NCBI GenBank assembly: GCA_025642065.1 | Contig: JAODUP010000118.1 | Coordinates: forward strand, 310,001-374,000 | Reading direction: 5' to 3' | Source: Paralvinella palmiformis | Lineage: Eukaryota; Annelida; Polychaeta; Terebellida; Alvinellidae | Length of the DNA stretch: 64,000 nucleotides | Part shown: one piece after another, positions 44,551-60,300 of the stretch | Position numbering within the stretch: position 1 is the first letter of the stretch | How the letters are laid out: every line of letters begins with the position of its first letter | Position numbers and translations under genes: made by a program | Notes under the pieces: generated by a model | Database searches by the model: none | What the model saw: the letters and a program-made list of their open reading frames with translations, nothing else | What the model was told of the DNA's origin: nothing

Positions 44551-47121
44551 GTTTGTTAATGGTTTATTTACAATTGCTTTATTGTAGGAACTTGCTTGAG
44601 TTGCTTTTCTTTGCTGTCATGCCTGATTCTAATTTGTGTGTGTGTTTGATATTTCAATGAGCATAATCTATTAATAAAAAGGTTTAGTACTATAATAATA
44701 GTCATATTTCATGAAGATGATGATATTCATGTTAAAAAGTAATTTATATAAGTGGAACATGTTTGATCTCAGTCATATTGATTTGTGCTATCCATGCAAA
44801 GCATTTCCAGTAAAATTCATGTTTATTAAATAATTATTATATTTTATAGTATGTAGTCCGTATTACTTTAATATTACTATTAGTAGATATATCAAACAGT
44901 CAGATGCTTGGCTGTGTCAGTGCACATGGTGCTTGAATAAACTGCGCGCATCCAATGTGCTGTGGATATTGATATAGACTATGTTAAAACTTAAAACACA
45001 TTTTAATGTAAATGTCATTGTTTTATATAACAGTTTAACTTTAAGAATGATTGATTCCACAGCATGCAGTTTATTAATACGTATACTTCATGTTTATGTG
45101 CTACATCAATGACTATATCTCGTGTTGAGTTGAATGTGTTGTGCTTGTATTCAAGTAAAATAAAACTGCTAGTATATAATGGAATAAGTAATAAGTAGAA
45201 AAATTACTCTACACATTAAATTAGTCAAATACAAAATATTGATGCGGCTTCCTGTATTTCTTTAAACCAGCGAAAGAGAAACGTGTACTCTAATACCATC
45301 AGGATCCTGGATTTTTTATGTTCCAGGAACATCAACTAAGAGTGATCCACCTAGAATCTGTTCAGTCTTGTCAGATACCAAGAAAGATGCCCTCATGAAG
45401 AAGCAATTGCTCCTCTTCAAGTCTGTTACTGGCTCCGAGTTGGCTCGAAGCAGAGATTTGTGTGAGGAGGACCAAAACGATGGACAGGAAATGGAAGTTT
45501 CAGTGGCTGATTTGCCAGATGTCGGTGACATTGAAGCTCTACCAGGATTTGACGCGTACGCTGGCCGTATGTGGATATATCCGACAAACCTGCCGGTTAG
45601 AGAATACCAGTTCAGTATTGTCGGGGAGGCACTCTTCAAGAACACATTGGTAGTTTTGCCGACAGGTCTTGGAAAAACGTTCATCGCCGCTGTGATCATG
45701 TACAACTATTACAGGTGGTACCCTCAGGTATGTTGATCTTATATAATTATTATTCTGATTCGGTTCTGTTATTGGCTGCTTCCTCCATATAACAAAATAT
45801 TTAGATTGACTACGAGAACAAATTAGCCAAGTTGAACGTGAGCCGTAGATTATATATCACTGACTGGTTCCACTCAGTTACTTGGAATGCCTCCATTGTC
45901 TAGCGGTAGCGTGTTGGACCACAGATCGCTACCACCGTGTTCGAATCTCAGCATGGGCATATCTGAAGGTGGGTTTTTTACTATAATTTTTTATCATTTG
46001 CTGCTTCCTCCATATAACAAATTAGCCAAGTTGAACGTGAGCCGTAGATTATATATCACTGACTTGTTCCACTCAGTTACTTGGGACGCCTCCATTGTCT
46101 AGCAGTAGCGTGTTGGACCACAGATCGCTACCACCGTGTTCGAATCTTAGCATGGGCATATCTGAAGGTTGTTTCATTTTTGACTTTGCATCATTACGTT
46201 TGGAGATCGCTCGGCCCATTTAGCCTACCATGTGCACAAAAGTGGCCATAAAACATCAATCATCATCATCCACTCAGTTACTTGGTGTTAGAGCTGGCTA
46301 GAATTAGAAATATGCCTTTAGTCTATTAATAAATTTGCTAGTGCCATCTAAAAGTCATCTTTTCGCTATCTTCGTATGTTTAACATTTTTTTCGGTTCCT
46401 AGTAATGGGTTACAGCAAGTTAAATTGAACACGGGTATGAGTCAGATCGGAACCATAGTCTGTAGGTTTACACTATACTGTTGTACCAACTGTGCTATTG
46501 AAGCCTGAGGACTGATTTTGATGTCGGTTATGTTATTCAATAACAGCAAATATATCATGTGAATTGCTACAGTAAACGCGGAAACGAGTTACCCACTATT
46601 ATAATTTATATGTTATATCATTCACTTGTTAAGTACTTACCTGCAGCTTGATTACATCACATTTATTCACTGTGCAGCCATTTTATTTCAGGGTAAGGTG
46701 ATATTCATGGCTCCAACAAAGCCTTTGGTGGCACAGCAGATTGAAGCCTGTTATAATATAATGGGTATACCACAGGACCATACAGCAGAGATGACTGGTA
46801 ATAATGATAACCTCATATTGTACTTCATCAGTTTGGACTTGATAAACTGAAACATAATACCTAAATTCAACAAAATGCAACATTTATGCATACAACTCTC
46901 TTTAATTAATACGGGCAGCATACATTGTGTCAAATTAGACATTAAATTGTTTAACCAACATACGGAAATTCTACACATAACATATTTTATTTACAACATT
47001 TCTTTATTACCATATTTCAAAGAGAGTAACTAGGATTTTGGCGAAACTTTTTATCACATTAACACTTACATGTGGTGTTACCATTATACTGGAACCAAAA
47101 TGATCCAGAACTTTGGTTCCT

Positions 47122-47152
<31 letters not shown>

Positions 47153-48521
47153 TATGCACACCGACTGTGGCACCCCATGTGAGTGTTTAACCAATTAAAA
47201 TGGTCTGAATACCGTTGGCTCCACCCACAACACTGTGACACTACCTGTAATCTATATAGAGATATTGCTATTTAGGAATTTACCCTTGTTCAATGGTTAG
47301 AATGGGCAAATAAACATGGAACTAATTCTAAAAACTTATTTACTTTTCAATATGCGATTCGTGGAATATGATGAGCTGTTTTTTCTGTTATTTTTTGCAT
47401 CTTAGCAAATTACACTTATCCTTTTATGTATGCCTTTAGAGTATGACAATTCAGTTATCATAACTGTTAGTATTACCAAAAAACAGGATTTGCAGTGACA
47501 TCAAAAAATATTCAGACATAACTATTTGTGTTGATTGTTTTTATTAATTTATTTATTTTTCTGGTGTTTAATGATTTCACTTGACAAAAAATTCAGTATG
47601 GGTACTTCAAAAATGGGGTTTCAGGGTCTGTATGCTGTTGGTTAAAATTCTGTGTATTCTACAGGTGCCATGCAGCCAACTGAACGTCAGAAAGTGTGGC
47701 GAGAGCGTCGTGTGTTTTTCTTGACACCACAGGTGTTAACAAATGATCTCAGTCGTAACACTTGTCCTGCTGATTATGTAAAGTGTCTCGTTGTGGATGA
47801 AGCTCACAAAGCATTGGGAAATCATGCCTACTGTCAGGTAAATTAGTGTCAATATCTTGTGAACGAGTAAGACCTTAGCACAGGTGTAAAAAAAATTGAA
47901 TTGTTTTGAAATGCATTATGTTTAGATTTAACTTTTTATGATCACAGATGTCTCATATAACTGGAGTTGTTTTTTAATTTTATATATAATAATTTATCAG
48001 TATTGAGGAATTATATTTTTATACTATTTTCATAAGTTTAAAATGAATTAGATTATATCATTTTGGTGTACTGAGTGGGTGCCATCGGCTATACATATCC
48101 TGTAGCATGCATGCTGACACACGCACAGAAGTAGTGTTGATTCTAGGATGTGTTTTTGTGGGATTCCCATGAAATATAGATGAGGGGTGCAAAAAATAAA
48201 GGAAGTGTGCCCAAAGTGCCGCAGACAATTTCCATCCACCGTAATTTACCATCAAGCATCCATTAAATGATACACCCAGTAAATATTCTGAGTAATAAAT
48301 TATTTACTGAAAATCCTTAGTTTTGTTATTATGTTGTTATGTGCTGTTTGATTGGCTGAGATATTGAAAATGCATGAAATTTGGCCAATGAGGGCACGTC
48401 TTCTAAGTTTTCACATGTATCATCATGACAACTGACAACATTCATGGCGAAACAAAAAAGCACTGGTTGCTATTTATTTTCTCTACAGTATCTGATAACA
48501 TAACAAATTTTAAAAGTTTAT

Positions 48522-48574
<53 letters not shown>

Positions 48575-50244
48575 CATTGTTGTCTTACAATGTATTTTGT
48601 ATCTTCAGGTTGTGAGGGAGCTTGTAAAATATTCTCCTAACTTCAGAGTGCTGGCCCTTAGTGCTACACCTGGTACTGATATCAAGGTAATATACAAATA
48701 ACTGAAATAAATAATGTTAGACCTTGCTAAGACAGGAAATAACTAAAAATAATAATCAAATGAATGATTCCTTTAATGTCATCTTTAAAATTATACTAAG
48801 ACATCAATAACTGTAAAATGTTGCTGAAATAAAAACTGGACTTTTGTATTTTTATTGTGATTTATCAAAAACCTATTGAATTAAGCTAATGGTGTATAAG
48901 TTTTTAATTCACATGATATATAAGGTATTCAAGTACACTGCACATTTAATAACTAATACATTGTGGAATTGATTATTTTAAAAGAAAATGGAATTGATGA
49001 ATTGGAATTGAAGTTTCCTACAAAAAATTAACAAATTAATTTACCATTTAATTGTTTAATTCAGAAATATTTCATGACAATCCTACTTGGAATATAAACT
49101 ACTCGGAGTAGGTATTCCAAGTAGGTACTTGAAGTACCTATTTATTGTAAAAAATAGAAGGTTAAAAAAGTTGGTAAAAAATCGAATTGGAATAGAAAAA
49201 TTTGGAATTGACAGCATGGAATTGAGTGGAATTGGAATTGACACTTTGTTGTTGGAATGTTTTCCTAATGAGTCTTCCCTTCAGCTGTGTGACCAGGATG
49301 AAGGCTAAACAAACCATTATTCTCTCATTAATGTAATCATCTCATTTCCTTTGGTAGTAATCCTCAATTATGTCCCATATACGAGCAGCGCTAAAGTTAA
49401 ACATGGCACCGACTTGTTCATTCTTATTTATTACTTTTGCAAATTTGTAAATGCATCAATCCACCTTTCTAACTTGATGCTTGCATGCCTAAACCCATAT
49501 ACTTATGGGCAACCTTTCCGTTTAATGCCTTGGAGGGATGCATGCTGCACACATGTGTAGGAATGCCAAGATGAAGTGATGAAACAGCTAAATGAATCAG
49601 CATTATCTGAAATTGGACAGTAAGCTTAGCTGTTGACCTGATATCTCCGATATAATCAATGTGAATATGATATTATATTACAGCCATTGTTATCAAGAAT
49701 AAATATTCCGGTCTCATATTTGTGTCGTTGTTGCCAAGGCTACGGTCATATTAAAATATTATATCGATGGCACTAACTGTTTTGTATTAGCTAGTGTTTT
49801 TAGTTCTTTTTCTACTGTTGTTTTTCTGCAGGCCGTGCAGCAGGTTTTGAATAATCTGCTAATTGCTCACGTTGAGTTGAGATCTGAAGATTCCAAAGAT
49901 CTCCAGCAATATACATTTGAACGTAAGGTGGAAAAGATAGTGGTGCCACTCGATGAGGAGCTAAAGTTGGTCAGAGATAAATATCTACAGGTTGGTACTA
50001 CCGGATTATGGCTGTATGTTATAATTATTTGTTAGATTCACAAACAGAAATATAACTTCCAACATTTTGGGTTTAGTAGCAAAATAATAATGACGACATT
50101 AACAATAAAAATATAATTGAGCAAAGTTTTTTGAAAGGGCTTCACATTAAAAACAAATTAAGAAGTTATAGTATTCCTAAGATGCCATATTTCAACCTAA
50201 ACACACACATGAAAAAAGATTTTTACAACCAAAACTGGTTTTAT

Positions 50245-50290
<46 letters not shown>

Positions 50291-53200
50291 TTCTATTTAG
50301 GTAGTGATCATTTGGTCATAATTCTATAAGATTTATAAACAGTACAAAAACTTGTTCCACTATGGCTTCATTATATGTAACATAAAACAAAACACACACG
50401 CAGAGATAGTAATTTGTTTTATGTAGGTCATATTCAATACGTGAAACTCGGGAAAACTTATAAAATGTATTTTGTGCATTGTAGCATATGTAACCTGGTA
50501 GTCAGATTAATTAAATATAGCTATTTATTCAATATTTTATATTTGAGTACCGGTAGGTTCCGTAGTTATTCAGTATATTTCTGTTGTTCTGTCGCAACAG
50601 GTTCTAGATGGCGTCGTTTCACGCTTGAAGCGACAAGGTGTTTTGTATAACCGGGAAACAAAGAGTATGTCCAAGTTCCTGATACTCAAGGCTAGGGATG
50701 CCTTTAGACAGAATCCACCAGTGAATTTGCAGGTTATTATTATCAATGACTTATCGTTTATCAAAATCCATTTACTGATTGTCCATTTGTTCTGAAATAT
50801 TCACTAGACTGTGGCTGGACACTGTTTTTTAATGTCTCTGCACATGCTCCTAGTCAGTTTAGTTTACGTTGCTATATATAACTAAGAGATGAGCATGGAA
50901 ATCTATTTTATTTAGCATTCGGGGTTTAAATGGATTGTTTTCGCAACACGACTTCAAGTCGGTGTATATTATGTTATTAAGTTGTGGCTTAAAAACACGA
51001 ACAAAAAAGAACACTCAATAGCAAAATTAGAATACAGCCAGCTTGGTTTTTATGACTTAGAGATAATTATATAACATCAAATAACTATTAAGAGGCCATG
51101 ATCCCCGGTTATCTAGCTTACCTGCTAGAATGCTTGGCTATTCTCAATCAGGCATTCTTTGTGTCTAATGCGTGGTTACCCAAAAAGATATTTGATGATG
51201 GGTATCGTGTAACAGTCGGATGAAAGAGCAGTGGACTATAAAAGAAGAGTCTTTGGTTTAGATTAAATCTACCGATTCTGTACTGATCTTTCATTTAATG
51301 CTTTATAGCTGACTGCTCAGTAAACGATTGCTTGTTAGGATTAAAAATATTGCGGATTATGTACACGATATTTGGCAACATTATGACAGCGTGGTGGTCA
51401 GGGCACTGAGGTGCAAACCTGTTGGTTGTGGGTTCAAATCCGTTTATGCCCGTGTCTCGGATTTGTTTCCCGTAACAGACCCCCACCCCCTGGACATACC
51501 AACACCAAGGCTAAACAACTGAACTCAGTACTTGCATGAAATTGGCAGCGAAAAATGGTGTATTGATCAGTATCAGACTGTCTACTACTACTAAATTTGG
51601 ATTATGAAAACCAATAAATAATATACAGGGATATCTGTTGTCAGTGTAGCAAATATATAGTGCACCCCTGTTTATTATCACTTTATCATTGAATTAATTG
51701 CATCACATTTCTGTGTTTTTGCCATGTTTTCTTGCTGACCAGTGCCTGTATTTGTACTTGTATATTCATCTTTATGAAGCGTCAACAGTTCGGAGCAATT
51801 GAAGGTGACTTTGCCCTCTGCATGAGTCTCTATCATGGATATGAACTGCTTCAACTTCACGGTCTGAGATCCCTGTATAACTTTCTGGAGGGCATCGTGT
51901 CTGGTGAGAAGGCATACAAAAGAACACGCTCTGAGCTGCAAAAGAACGTCATCTTCTGTGACCTGCTGAAGTCATTACGGGACAAGTTTGACCATGTCAG
52001 GTTTGTCGATTTAGTCACGTTTTAGGCCTCTATGGGTAAGAGTGGGTAAGAGCGTGGGACTTTCTTATTCGTGGTCATGCTGTGCTGGAAGTCGGAGGTT
52101 CGAATCCCAGCCGTGGCAATATAGTAGGAGGAGTTTTTCATCCAACCAGGCAGCTGGCAAGGTTGTCTCCATCGAATATGCCATCTTTCGTAAATTCTAA
52201 ATTTATTTAGAATTAGTCCCTGCGGTGAAGCTGTAAGTTACAGACTGTATGAGTCTCCCTTATTTGAGGTAGCTAAGCCACATTAAATAACTGCCATTTC
52301 AGCCATTATTATTATATGGAAAGTGAAGATGATGCCAAAGGTTTGTTTATCGGTGTCTTCCAGTCTGATTTTCTGTTAATGTTTTCTGTGACGGTGGTTA
52401 TTGTTTGAAACACATTTAATCATCCTGTGCACTATATTTTGGCAGGAGCATGGATCCAAATGTGAGCTTTCGGAGTCAGGCTGCACCAACTGAAGATAAA
52501 CCTGTAGCACTTGGCCATCCAAAAATGAAATGTCTGGAGACTGTGGTCTTGGAACATTTTAATAAATATCAACAAGGTAAATATGTATTCTGTTCTTATT
52601 GTTCTTCTTACTATTCTTGTTGTTTGTTTGTTTGTTTGTTGTGTGAGTGTCAACATAATAATAATAATAATTATGTATATTTAATGAAGCACCTTTACTA
52701 ATACCCCAAATAATATGTCTGTAAAAACCCTATTAGGTATTTAAAAGATTATTATTATTTATCTGTGAAAGAAAGCTTGAACAGGTGTGTTTTTAGAATG
52801 GATTGTTAATTTTCAAGAGACGATGCATTTCTAATATCTGCTGGAAACCTATTCCACAAAGTAGGGGCTGCAACACTAAATGCACAATCACTATATCACT
52901 TGAGAGACACAGGCACCCGCAATAGTATCTGACTGGATGACCTGAGTTTTTGGGATGACTTTTTAATGGACACCAGTTCAGACTTTTTAATGGACACCAG
53001 TTCACACAGGTATTTAGGTGCCATATCATTAATAGATTTATAAGTTATTAACAAAAGTGGATATGCTGTCTAACAGGTAGCCAATGTAGGTTTTGAAGAA
53101 TTGGGGTGATATCATATTTTCAAGTACTCGTCTCTGTGCGAGCTGCACTGTTCTGAATTCACTGAAGGCAATTGATCTTAAAATCAGATATGCCATATAA

Positions 53201-56200
53201 CAGGGAGTTACAATAGTCTATACGAGATATAGCAAAAGCATGGACTACAGTTACAAGTGTTTCTTGTGTCAAGAATACTTGTATACAGTGGATGTTCTGA
53301 AGATGGTAGCAGACAGCTCGGCATACTGATGTAACATGTTCATACATGTTATACACTGGTCAAACATAACCCCTAGATTTTTTATCTACATACATCATTA
53401 GTAGAATTAAGAAAGTGTTCATTGTGTACAAGGTTTATTTAGTAAGATATTGGGATGAACCCTGATCTCAATTGTTGTAACATAGTATACAATTGTAATA
53501 GTAAATTTTTGTTTTACATTTTGGGTAATTCAGTTGTTTTGCAGATGGTACTTTTTGGAACCCAAACATTCCCTAGTAAGGAGTTTTTACTGTAAGTTCA
53601 GAAAATTGTGTGATCAACTAAATATTAGGCAATCCACATTTGAACACACACACACACACAAACACACAGAAAGAGAGATCAACTGTTTACTTCAATTTGA
53701 ACTTCCCATATATGTTTGGCTCAGCTATCAAATTTTAGTTAAAGTTTCCATTTAGTAAGAATGAGGTCAGATTTTGTTCTTGTCAAGTAATATTTCAGTG
53801 TTTGACATACTAAGTTGCTTACATTTGAGGTAGGTCTGTATGTAGGTTACCTTGCCAGGTTGTTTTTATGTATCTTTCCCTTTAAAGTAATATATTTAAG
53901 GTACATTTCTAGCCAAACCAAGAACACTCTGTATATCGGAACCTGGTATGTTAATCTAAACCTAATTTATAGCCTGGGAATTTTTGTAATAAGGTATCTT
54001 ATGCTGCATGGATGAAAAATCTAAAAGATCTCAAAATTGTTTGTGGGTTATTTCTCCGAGGGCACCTTTCAGCATATGTCTTAGGTGTGACCAATACCAA
54101 AGTTAAACAAAACACCCACACCTTAGAACATTTAAAAATGGTGCTTTATCGATTCTCACTTCATTATAGAATAAAGATTATGATCATCATGTACCAACAT
54201 CTTTTATAAACCATCTTTGTTTAGTTGTAATTGCCAAATATCCCAGATTACCACCTCAAGAAAGAAACAGTTTTTGTGCGTTTATATCGATGATAAATAT
54301 ATTTAAGATGATGAATAACATATTTAGTGTATAACAGTTTCATTGTGTCCTATATTCTGTGATATTTCCAGAGACATCTACTTCAAGCGGACCGAGTACT
54401 CGTATAATGATATTTTCGCAGTACAGAGACAGCGTCAATGAGATATCTGAGATGTTAAACAGACATCGTCCTCTAGTTAGGGTAATGAGTTTTGTTGGAC
54501 AGTCATCGGTGGGAAAGTCCAGTCGGGGTTTTACACAAAAGGAACAACTCAAGGTGTGTGCTACCTAATTGATATAATATGTTTTCATTGGTTTATGTTA
54601 TTCACTCTAATTTAGTTCATGACGAGTGTAGAAAAACACAATTGTTTTATACATCACAACATTACTGTTAGTTTCTGTTTTAGTTGGTTTGTAAGTCTGC
54701 CAGCTTTGGTGCCATTTGAATATCTACTATTAAGGAACCATACTCGGTGTTTATTCTAGTATGCATTTTTGTGGGAGTCCTGCGAAACTTAGATGAGAGA
54801 TGCAAAAAAATAAAGAAACTGTGCCCGAAGTGCTGCAGAAAATTTTCATCAGCTACAGTTTACCATGAAACCCGCATCTATTATATGATACACCCACTGA
54901 ATGTTCCTAGTAATGAATGACTTGGTGAATGTACTTAGTTTTGTCCTGTGTTGTTACTTGTTGTTTGATTGGCTGAGACATTGAAACTGTAATAATACAC
55001 TTTATTTTATAATTATTTCACAAGGATGTTTATATTTTGATTATAAAACAGTGCCATGGTAATTTTAAAAAAGTGCAGATGAGCTGTTTTATTAATTTTT
55101 TTAATAAACACTGACTAATCACAATGTGTTTGTTAACAGTAGCTTTAAGTAATTAGAAAAGAAATGGAAATTTCTTATTAACAAAGTTAAAAATCAGCAC
55201 AGTTTATATGATTTTAAATATCCAAACTCTGCTATTTATACTATAACCAAATCTCACATTATTTAATTCTTTATTGAATATTAGTTTCTTTCCAACTCTC
55301 TACTGCCTTATCAGCCCTAATAGTTATTAAATGGATTAATACACTAACTTCTTGTCAGTGTAGGTGATGAAGAAGTTCCGCGATGGTGGCTATAACACCT
55401 TAGTATCAACCTGTGTTGGTGAGGAAGGTTTGGACATTGGTGATGTGGATCTCATTATATGCTTTGATGCACACAAGAGTCCAATCCGTTTGGTTCAGAG
55501 GATGGGACGTACAGGCCGGAAGCGCAAAGGTCGCATTGTCATGCTTGTCACAGAGGGCAAAGAGGAACAGGTGATGCAGTCTGACTTTGTAATGATTTAT
55601 TCTTTGTTTGTGTTATATTGTATTACTTCAGTATAGAGAAACCTATGCTTAATTGCCGTGTCTATGGAAAGATGTGTCTGAGATATTTCCTGATGTACGT
55701 TATAATGGATGACCAATCTGAAATCTGACTATACACGTGAATTGTGGACAGGTTCATGTATTGTTGTTGTTCGTGTTTTCAGATCTACAACCAGAGTCAG
55801 TATAACAAGAGAAGTATCCATAAAGCAATTCTTAATGGTGCCAAGTCACTAGTCTACTACCAGAATAATCCTGTCATGATTCCCAGAGGGTTAAATCCTG
55901 TCTGTCACAAAATGAACATAACAGTCCAGACTGATTACAAGGCACAGTATAAAGGGAGAAGTAGCTCGATGCAGAGAAACAAATCATCAACATTTGAGCA
56001 AAGTGTCCTTTGTATAAAAGCAGGTAGGTTTATGTGAGAAATATTAATTAGTTCCACAGTTCTGATTTATTGGCTTTATGAGTATCTAGGGAGTTTCTTA
56101 ATTCCTCTTTTTTATATGCACACACATGCACATACAAAAGTGTGTGTGAGTGAGGGAGTGTGTTGTTTGTTTTGCCTCAGCCCTGGTTACACATTGAACA

Positions 56201-57343
56201 TATAGCCAAGTAATGACTTCCACCCCCATGGAAATATCTCATAAGCACAGGTATCAGTCTAATCTGAACCCACAGCCTAGATGTTTGCAGCTCATTGCTT
56301 TAACCAATGTACCACCGAAGCACTCAAACTCTAGGATTGGGGTTCAAATCCCAGGTTACCTGTATCTTTTCATTTTTCACTTTAAATAGCTCATTGCGTC
56401 CAAACATTGTCAACCATGTGCAACAGTAACAAACACACACACACATACACACACACCCAAAAGTCTGAGGCAGAACTGAATTTTTGTGGAATATAATTTT
56501 TAAATATTATAAATCCTATTGCTTCCATATATTTGTTTAAAAAAACTGTGTTTAACTTTAACAGGCACAAAGTAAATAACTAGATATAATTATAGAAACA
56601 ACTGATGTAAAAAAGTCACTTTTTTAATAATATTACGTCTTATGGAACTTCCCACGGTTCTCCTTTTAAATTTAACTAAATCACCTGGTTATTGTTCCTT
56701 GTTATTACCCAATTTCTGGTTAAATATGTTTGAGAAAAATTGAATTTTTTTTTTCCATCAGCCATAAATTAACTTGCCACCATAAGTGTGTTGAATAAGG
56801 CACATTATAATTTAAATATTCTCATATTAATGTTTTGACAGTTTCTTGAACCTGATATGGTGATGTGCAAATATTACATTATTATTATTATCATCACTAT
56901 GTTGTTGTTGTTGCTGTTCTATTAATCCAAAATTGACATCGTAATAGACTCAGGATATCTGACTTATTAATTAGACACATCTTTTTGTTTTGGCATTACT
57001 TGTCTATTAATACTATTATCTTCCAGGAACTAAGGCCAGCGCTCTTGAGAAGGGACTACTTAGTGAGGCAGCAATGGAGTATTGGTCCAACCATTACAAA
57101 CTACCAATTACTGAAATGCCCTTTCTGCCGCACTCAGAATTTGTTACGCTTCCGCCACTCAAGGTATCGCTCATTTCTATTTGTATGGGTCCTAATACCA
57201 ACATGATAACGTTATGATGACAAGTAATTTAAATCTTGTAATTATTTGTCTTTTGGTGAATCCTGTTAAAATGCCAACAAGTATTAAATAGATTTATGAT
57301 TACACTAGCTACACTCCTTGATAAGATAAACTCTCTCTCGCTC

Positions 57344-57394
<51 letters not shown>

Positions 57395-60300
57395 GTTCTG
57401 CCTGATGATCAGTATAAACCCAGTGTGTTTTTGAGCTCTTATAGCTTATATGCGAATTATATCCATGGATAAAGAATGTTGATTACCGTTGAATAAAGTT
57501 GAAACGTGTATTGTTTGGCTAGACACAGATTCTAAACATCCTGAAAAGAAAACTTCAAATTGCAGATATCTGAACTATGAAATGGAAATATGTCTCCACA
57601 TCTAAAGCTAACTTGGGTGACTTTGTGTTGCAATGACTGCTAAGTATATGGGCTAAGTTTATCCCAGTCAGTAGCTCAGTGTTTGATGTATGAGAGGGCT
57701 TTTGATAGCTTTTAAGATGTCTGGATGGTTGATGTCTTATGGCCACAAGGTAGGTTAAATGGGCTGAGTGACCTCCAAAGATAATGAGCTGAAGTGAAGG
57801 ATGAAACACCTTCATATAATCCTATGGCGAGATTTGAGCTCGTGGTTGAGAGCTGTGGCCAACCGTGCTACCAGTTACACCACATAGGCAACTTCAATAG
57901 CCTTTAGGAAAAATGTGGATGATTAGCAGTAAAAACTACAAGTCATCATTGAAGGATACACACCTTTATAATAAAGATATCCTGGCAGATCACTAACAGA
58001 TCATCCTTTAAGACATCAGGTTAAATAATTTGTTCTGTAGATCTATGAATAAAATTTAACTTTTGTTTATATTCATTTGCAAATATTTTCTTTTGTATCA
58101 GGACACTTGCTTGTTATTGCTCATTATCGTCAACATTAAAAGAAACTAAAGAAAATTGGTTAACTTATGTTATGGTCTGTCTTCAAATATTGTCATGAAC
58201 CACTTCAATATTGGCATTGTATTGTAACTTACCGGAAGTAGTTCGGACGAAGTTTAAAAAGCTGCTTCACTTGGATAGCCGTAGATAGCTTCTTAATGAC
58301 AAACCCTACAATGGACAACAAAACCAAGAAACTGTGGTGCACCCTAATTAAAAGATGTTCATATATTATATAAGATATGGCATATATTGGTTATTATTCT
58401 GGAGTAAATATGTTTAGTAAACATGTTTTCTACAGTCCATAATGTCATGTATCATTGAAAAACATGTCTGACAGTCATAACAGATCATTATAAGAGATTT
58501 GGGTGAAGAAGAATGGGTCAGTCAACGGGTAATGGATACCAAGCCTTGGAAGCATCTCTATTTTAGTTGATGTCATTGTTTACAGGAGAAACATATCAAT
58601 GAAGAAGGTGTAGAGTTGTCACTCAGCGAGTGGATGCCATGGCAAAATAGACTACAGCCTACCGATCTGTCTGGACACTCTGAAGTCACGAAGCTACTCG
58701 TAGATCTGATAGAGTTCATGGATATACAGAGTAAGTTAATTATCTTATTATACAGTCTTTTTATAATGAATATGATTATGTTATACACTTCTCTCTTGTG
58801 AGCATACAAGGATTTGTCTTTAAAAGATTTCAATTTCCACCAAATGGCTGAGAAGTAAACATAATTGGAGGAAAGGGCTCAATTTGTAACTATGAAAATG
58901 GACTGAAACTGTACTACATAATTTTTATTGCTCATAAGTACTTGTATTATAAGATAATGATATTATAAAGGAAATAATTAATTCAGAATTGTTTGAACAC
59001 AAACCTGTTCCCAGTTAATTATATCAAGATATACTGCTGCCTGTTAATGTTGATCAATTGCAATTAATGGAAGCAACAATAGTTGAGCTTCAGTAAACAA
59101 GGGCCTCTTAGATCAAACAGTAGCAATTGAAGACATAAAAGAAACTGTTTTATCATTAATGATATAGAGGCTGTGCTAAATAAGCGACAGTCTGGGGATT
59201 CTCCCTGAGAAAAACATTAATGACTTGTGTTGCAACCTTTTAAACATGTGATGCTTCCTAAATGTACTGGCTCACTTTATTTGTATTCAGTGAAGGAAAT
59301 AGCTCATTGAAACACTTTCCTCGTTGTAACTTCAACTCTGGAACTGTGCCGTGTGATGATTAGACTGAAATGTTTTACTTTTGTGAGCTGAAGGAAAGTT
59401 GCTAGCCTTTCTTCTGCTTCAAAGTTTCAAAAAATTCATTATTCAAAAACGTATTCCATACGATTAGTGTAGAACTTATAAAACACCCAACAGCATATGT
59501 TATAATAATAATAATTATATGTTATCATTATGATTATCACTGCTTTATTGCTATTAGTATTACTGTAATGGTAACATCAGTGATTGCTGTGATAGTAAGC
59601 TATTTGTTTAACACCCTGTATTATAACCAATTACCCTGTTAGCTTGTGTAGTATTAGCTATACTGGTGGGATCTACCTGTAGTGTCAGAATGGCTTCGGT
59701 AAGTCGGGTACCAGACAGTCAACTTGCGTGGCTTCATTTAATTGCTCTGGTTCATCTTACTGATTGAAGTGAAACTAAGACAACATTAGCCATGAACACA
59801 GCCACCTGCATATATAGCTGTGTTGAGCGTCTCCTAGCTCTGTGTATTGTTTATATGTCAAAGCGAAGACAGTGTTAGATTTAATATAATGGACGTTTCT
59901 TGTTTGTGTGATGTACTACGACTCAGAGTGCCGTCGCCTGGGATATTTAAACAAGTGCTTAGATGGCTTCGGTTCCTATCTGACAGCTATCTCCAATATC
60001 AAGATGGCCGACTTGATAGTGAACTGGACATGATGAGTCTGGTGATGCTCATCACTGACACGATCCAATCAGCCATCACGATGGTGAGGAAAACGCAGAT
60101 GATGGCAATCCAGTATAGTTTGTTGTGTCACAGAATACATGCGATTGGTTCATACAATCGCCGCTCCACTCATACAGTTTATGATTCTACGTGGAACGAA
60201 CTACAGATCTATTCTGGTGTGTGTCATATGTACGTCCAGTGTATGGTGGAGTATTCTGAAGGTATGGTCCAAATGTGTAGGATCACTGATGCTCTCAATA

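Noticed and set aside
45316..45705. 129-codon minus-strand ORF
   Set aside because: Antisense shadow of FANCM exon 2, whose sense frame has clear helicase motifs.
59847..59888. Upstream extension of the nested ORF
   Set aside because: It would start at TTG; the first ATG in frame is 59889.
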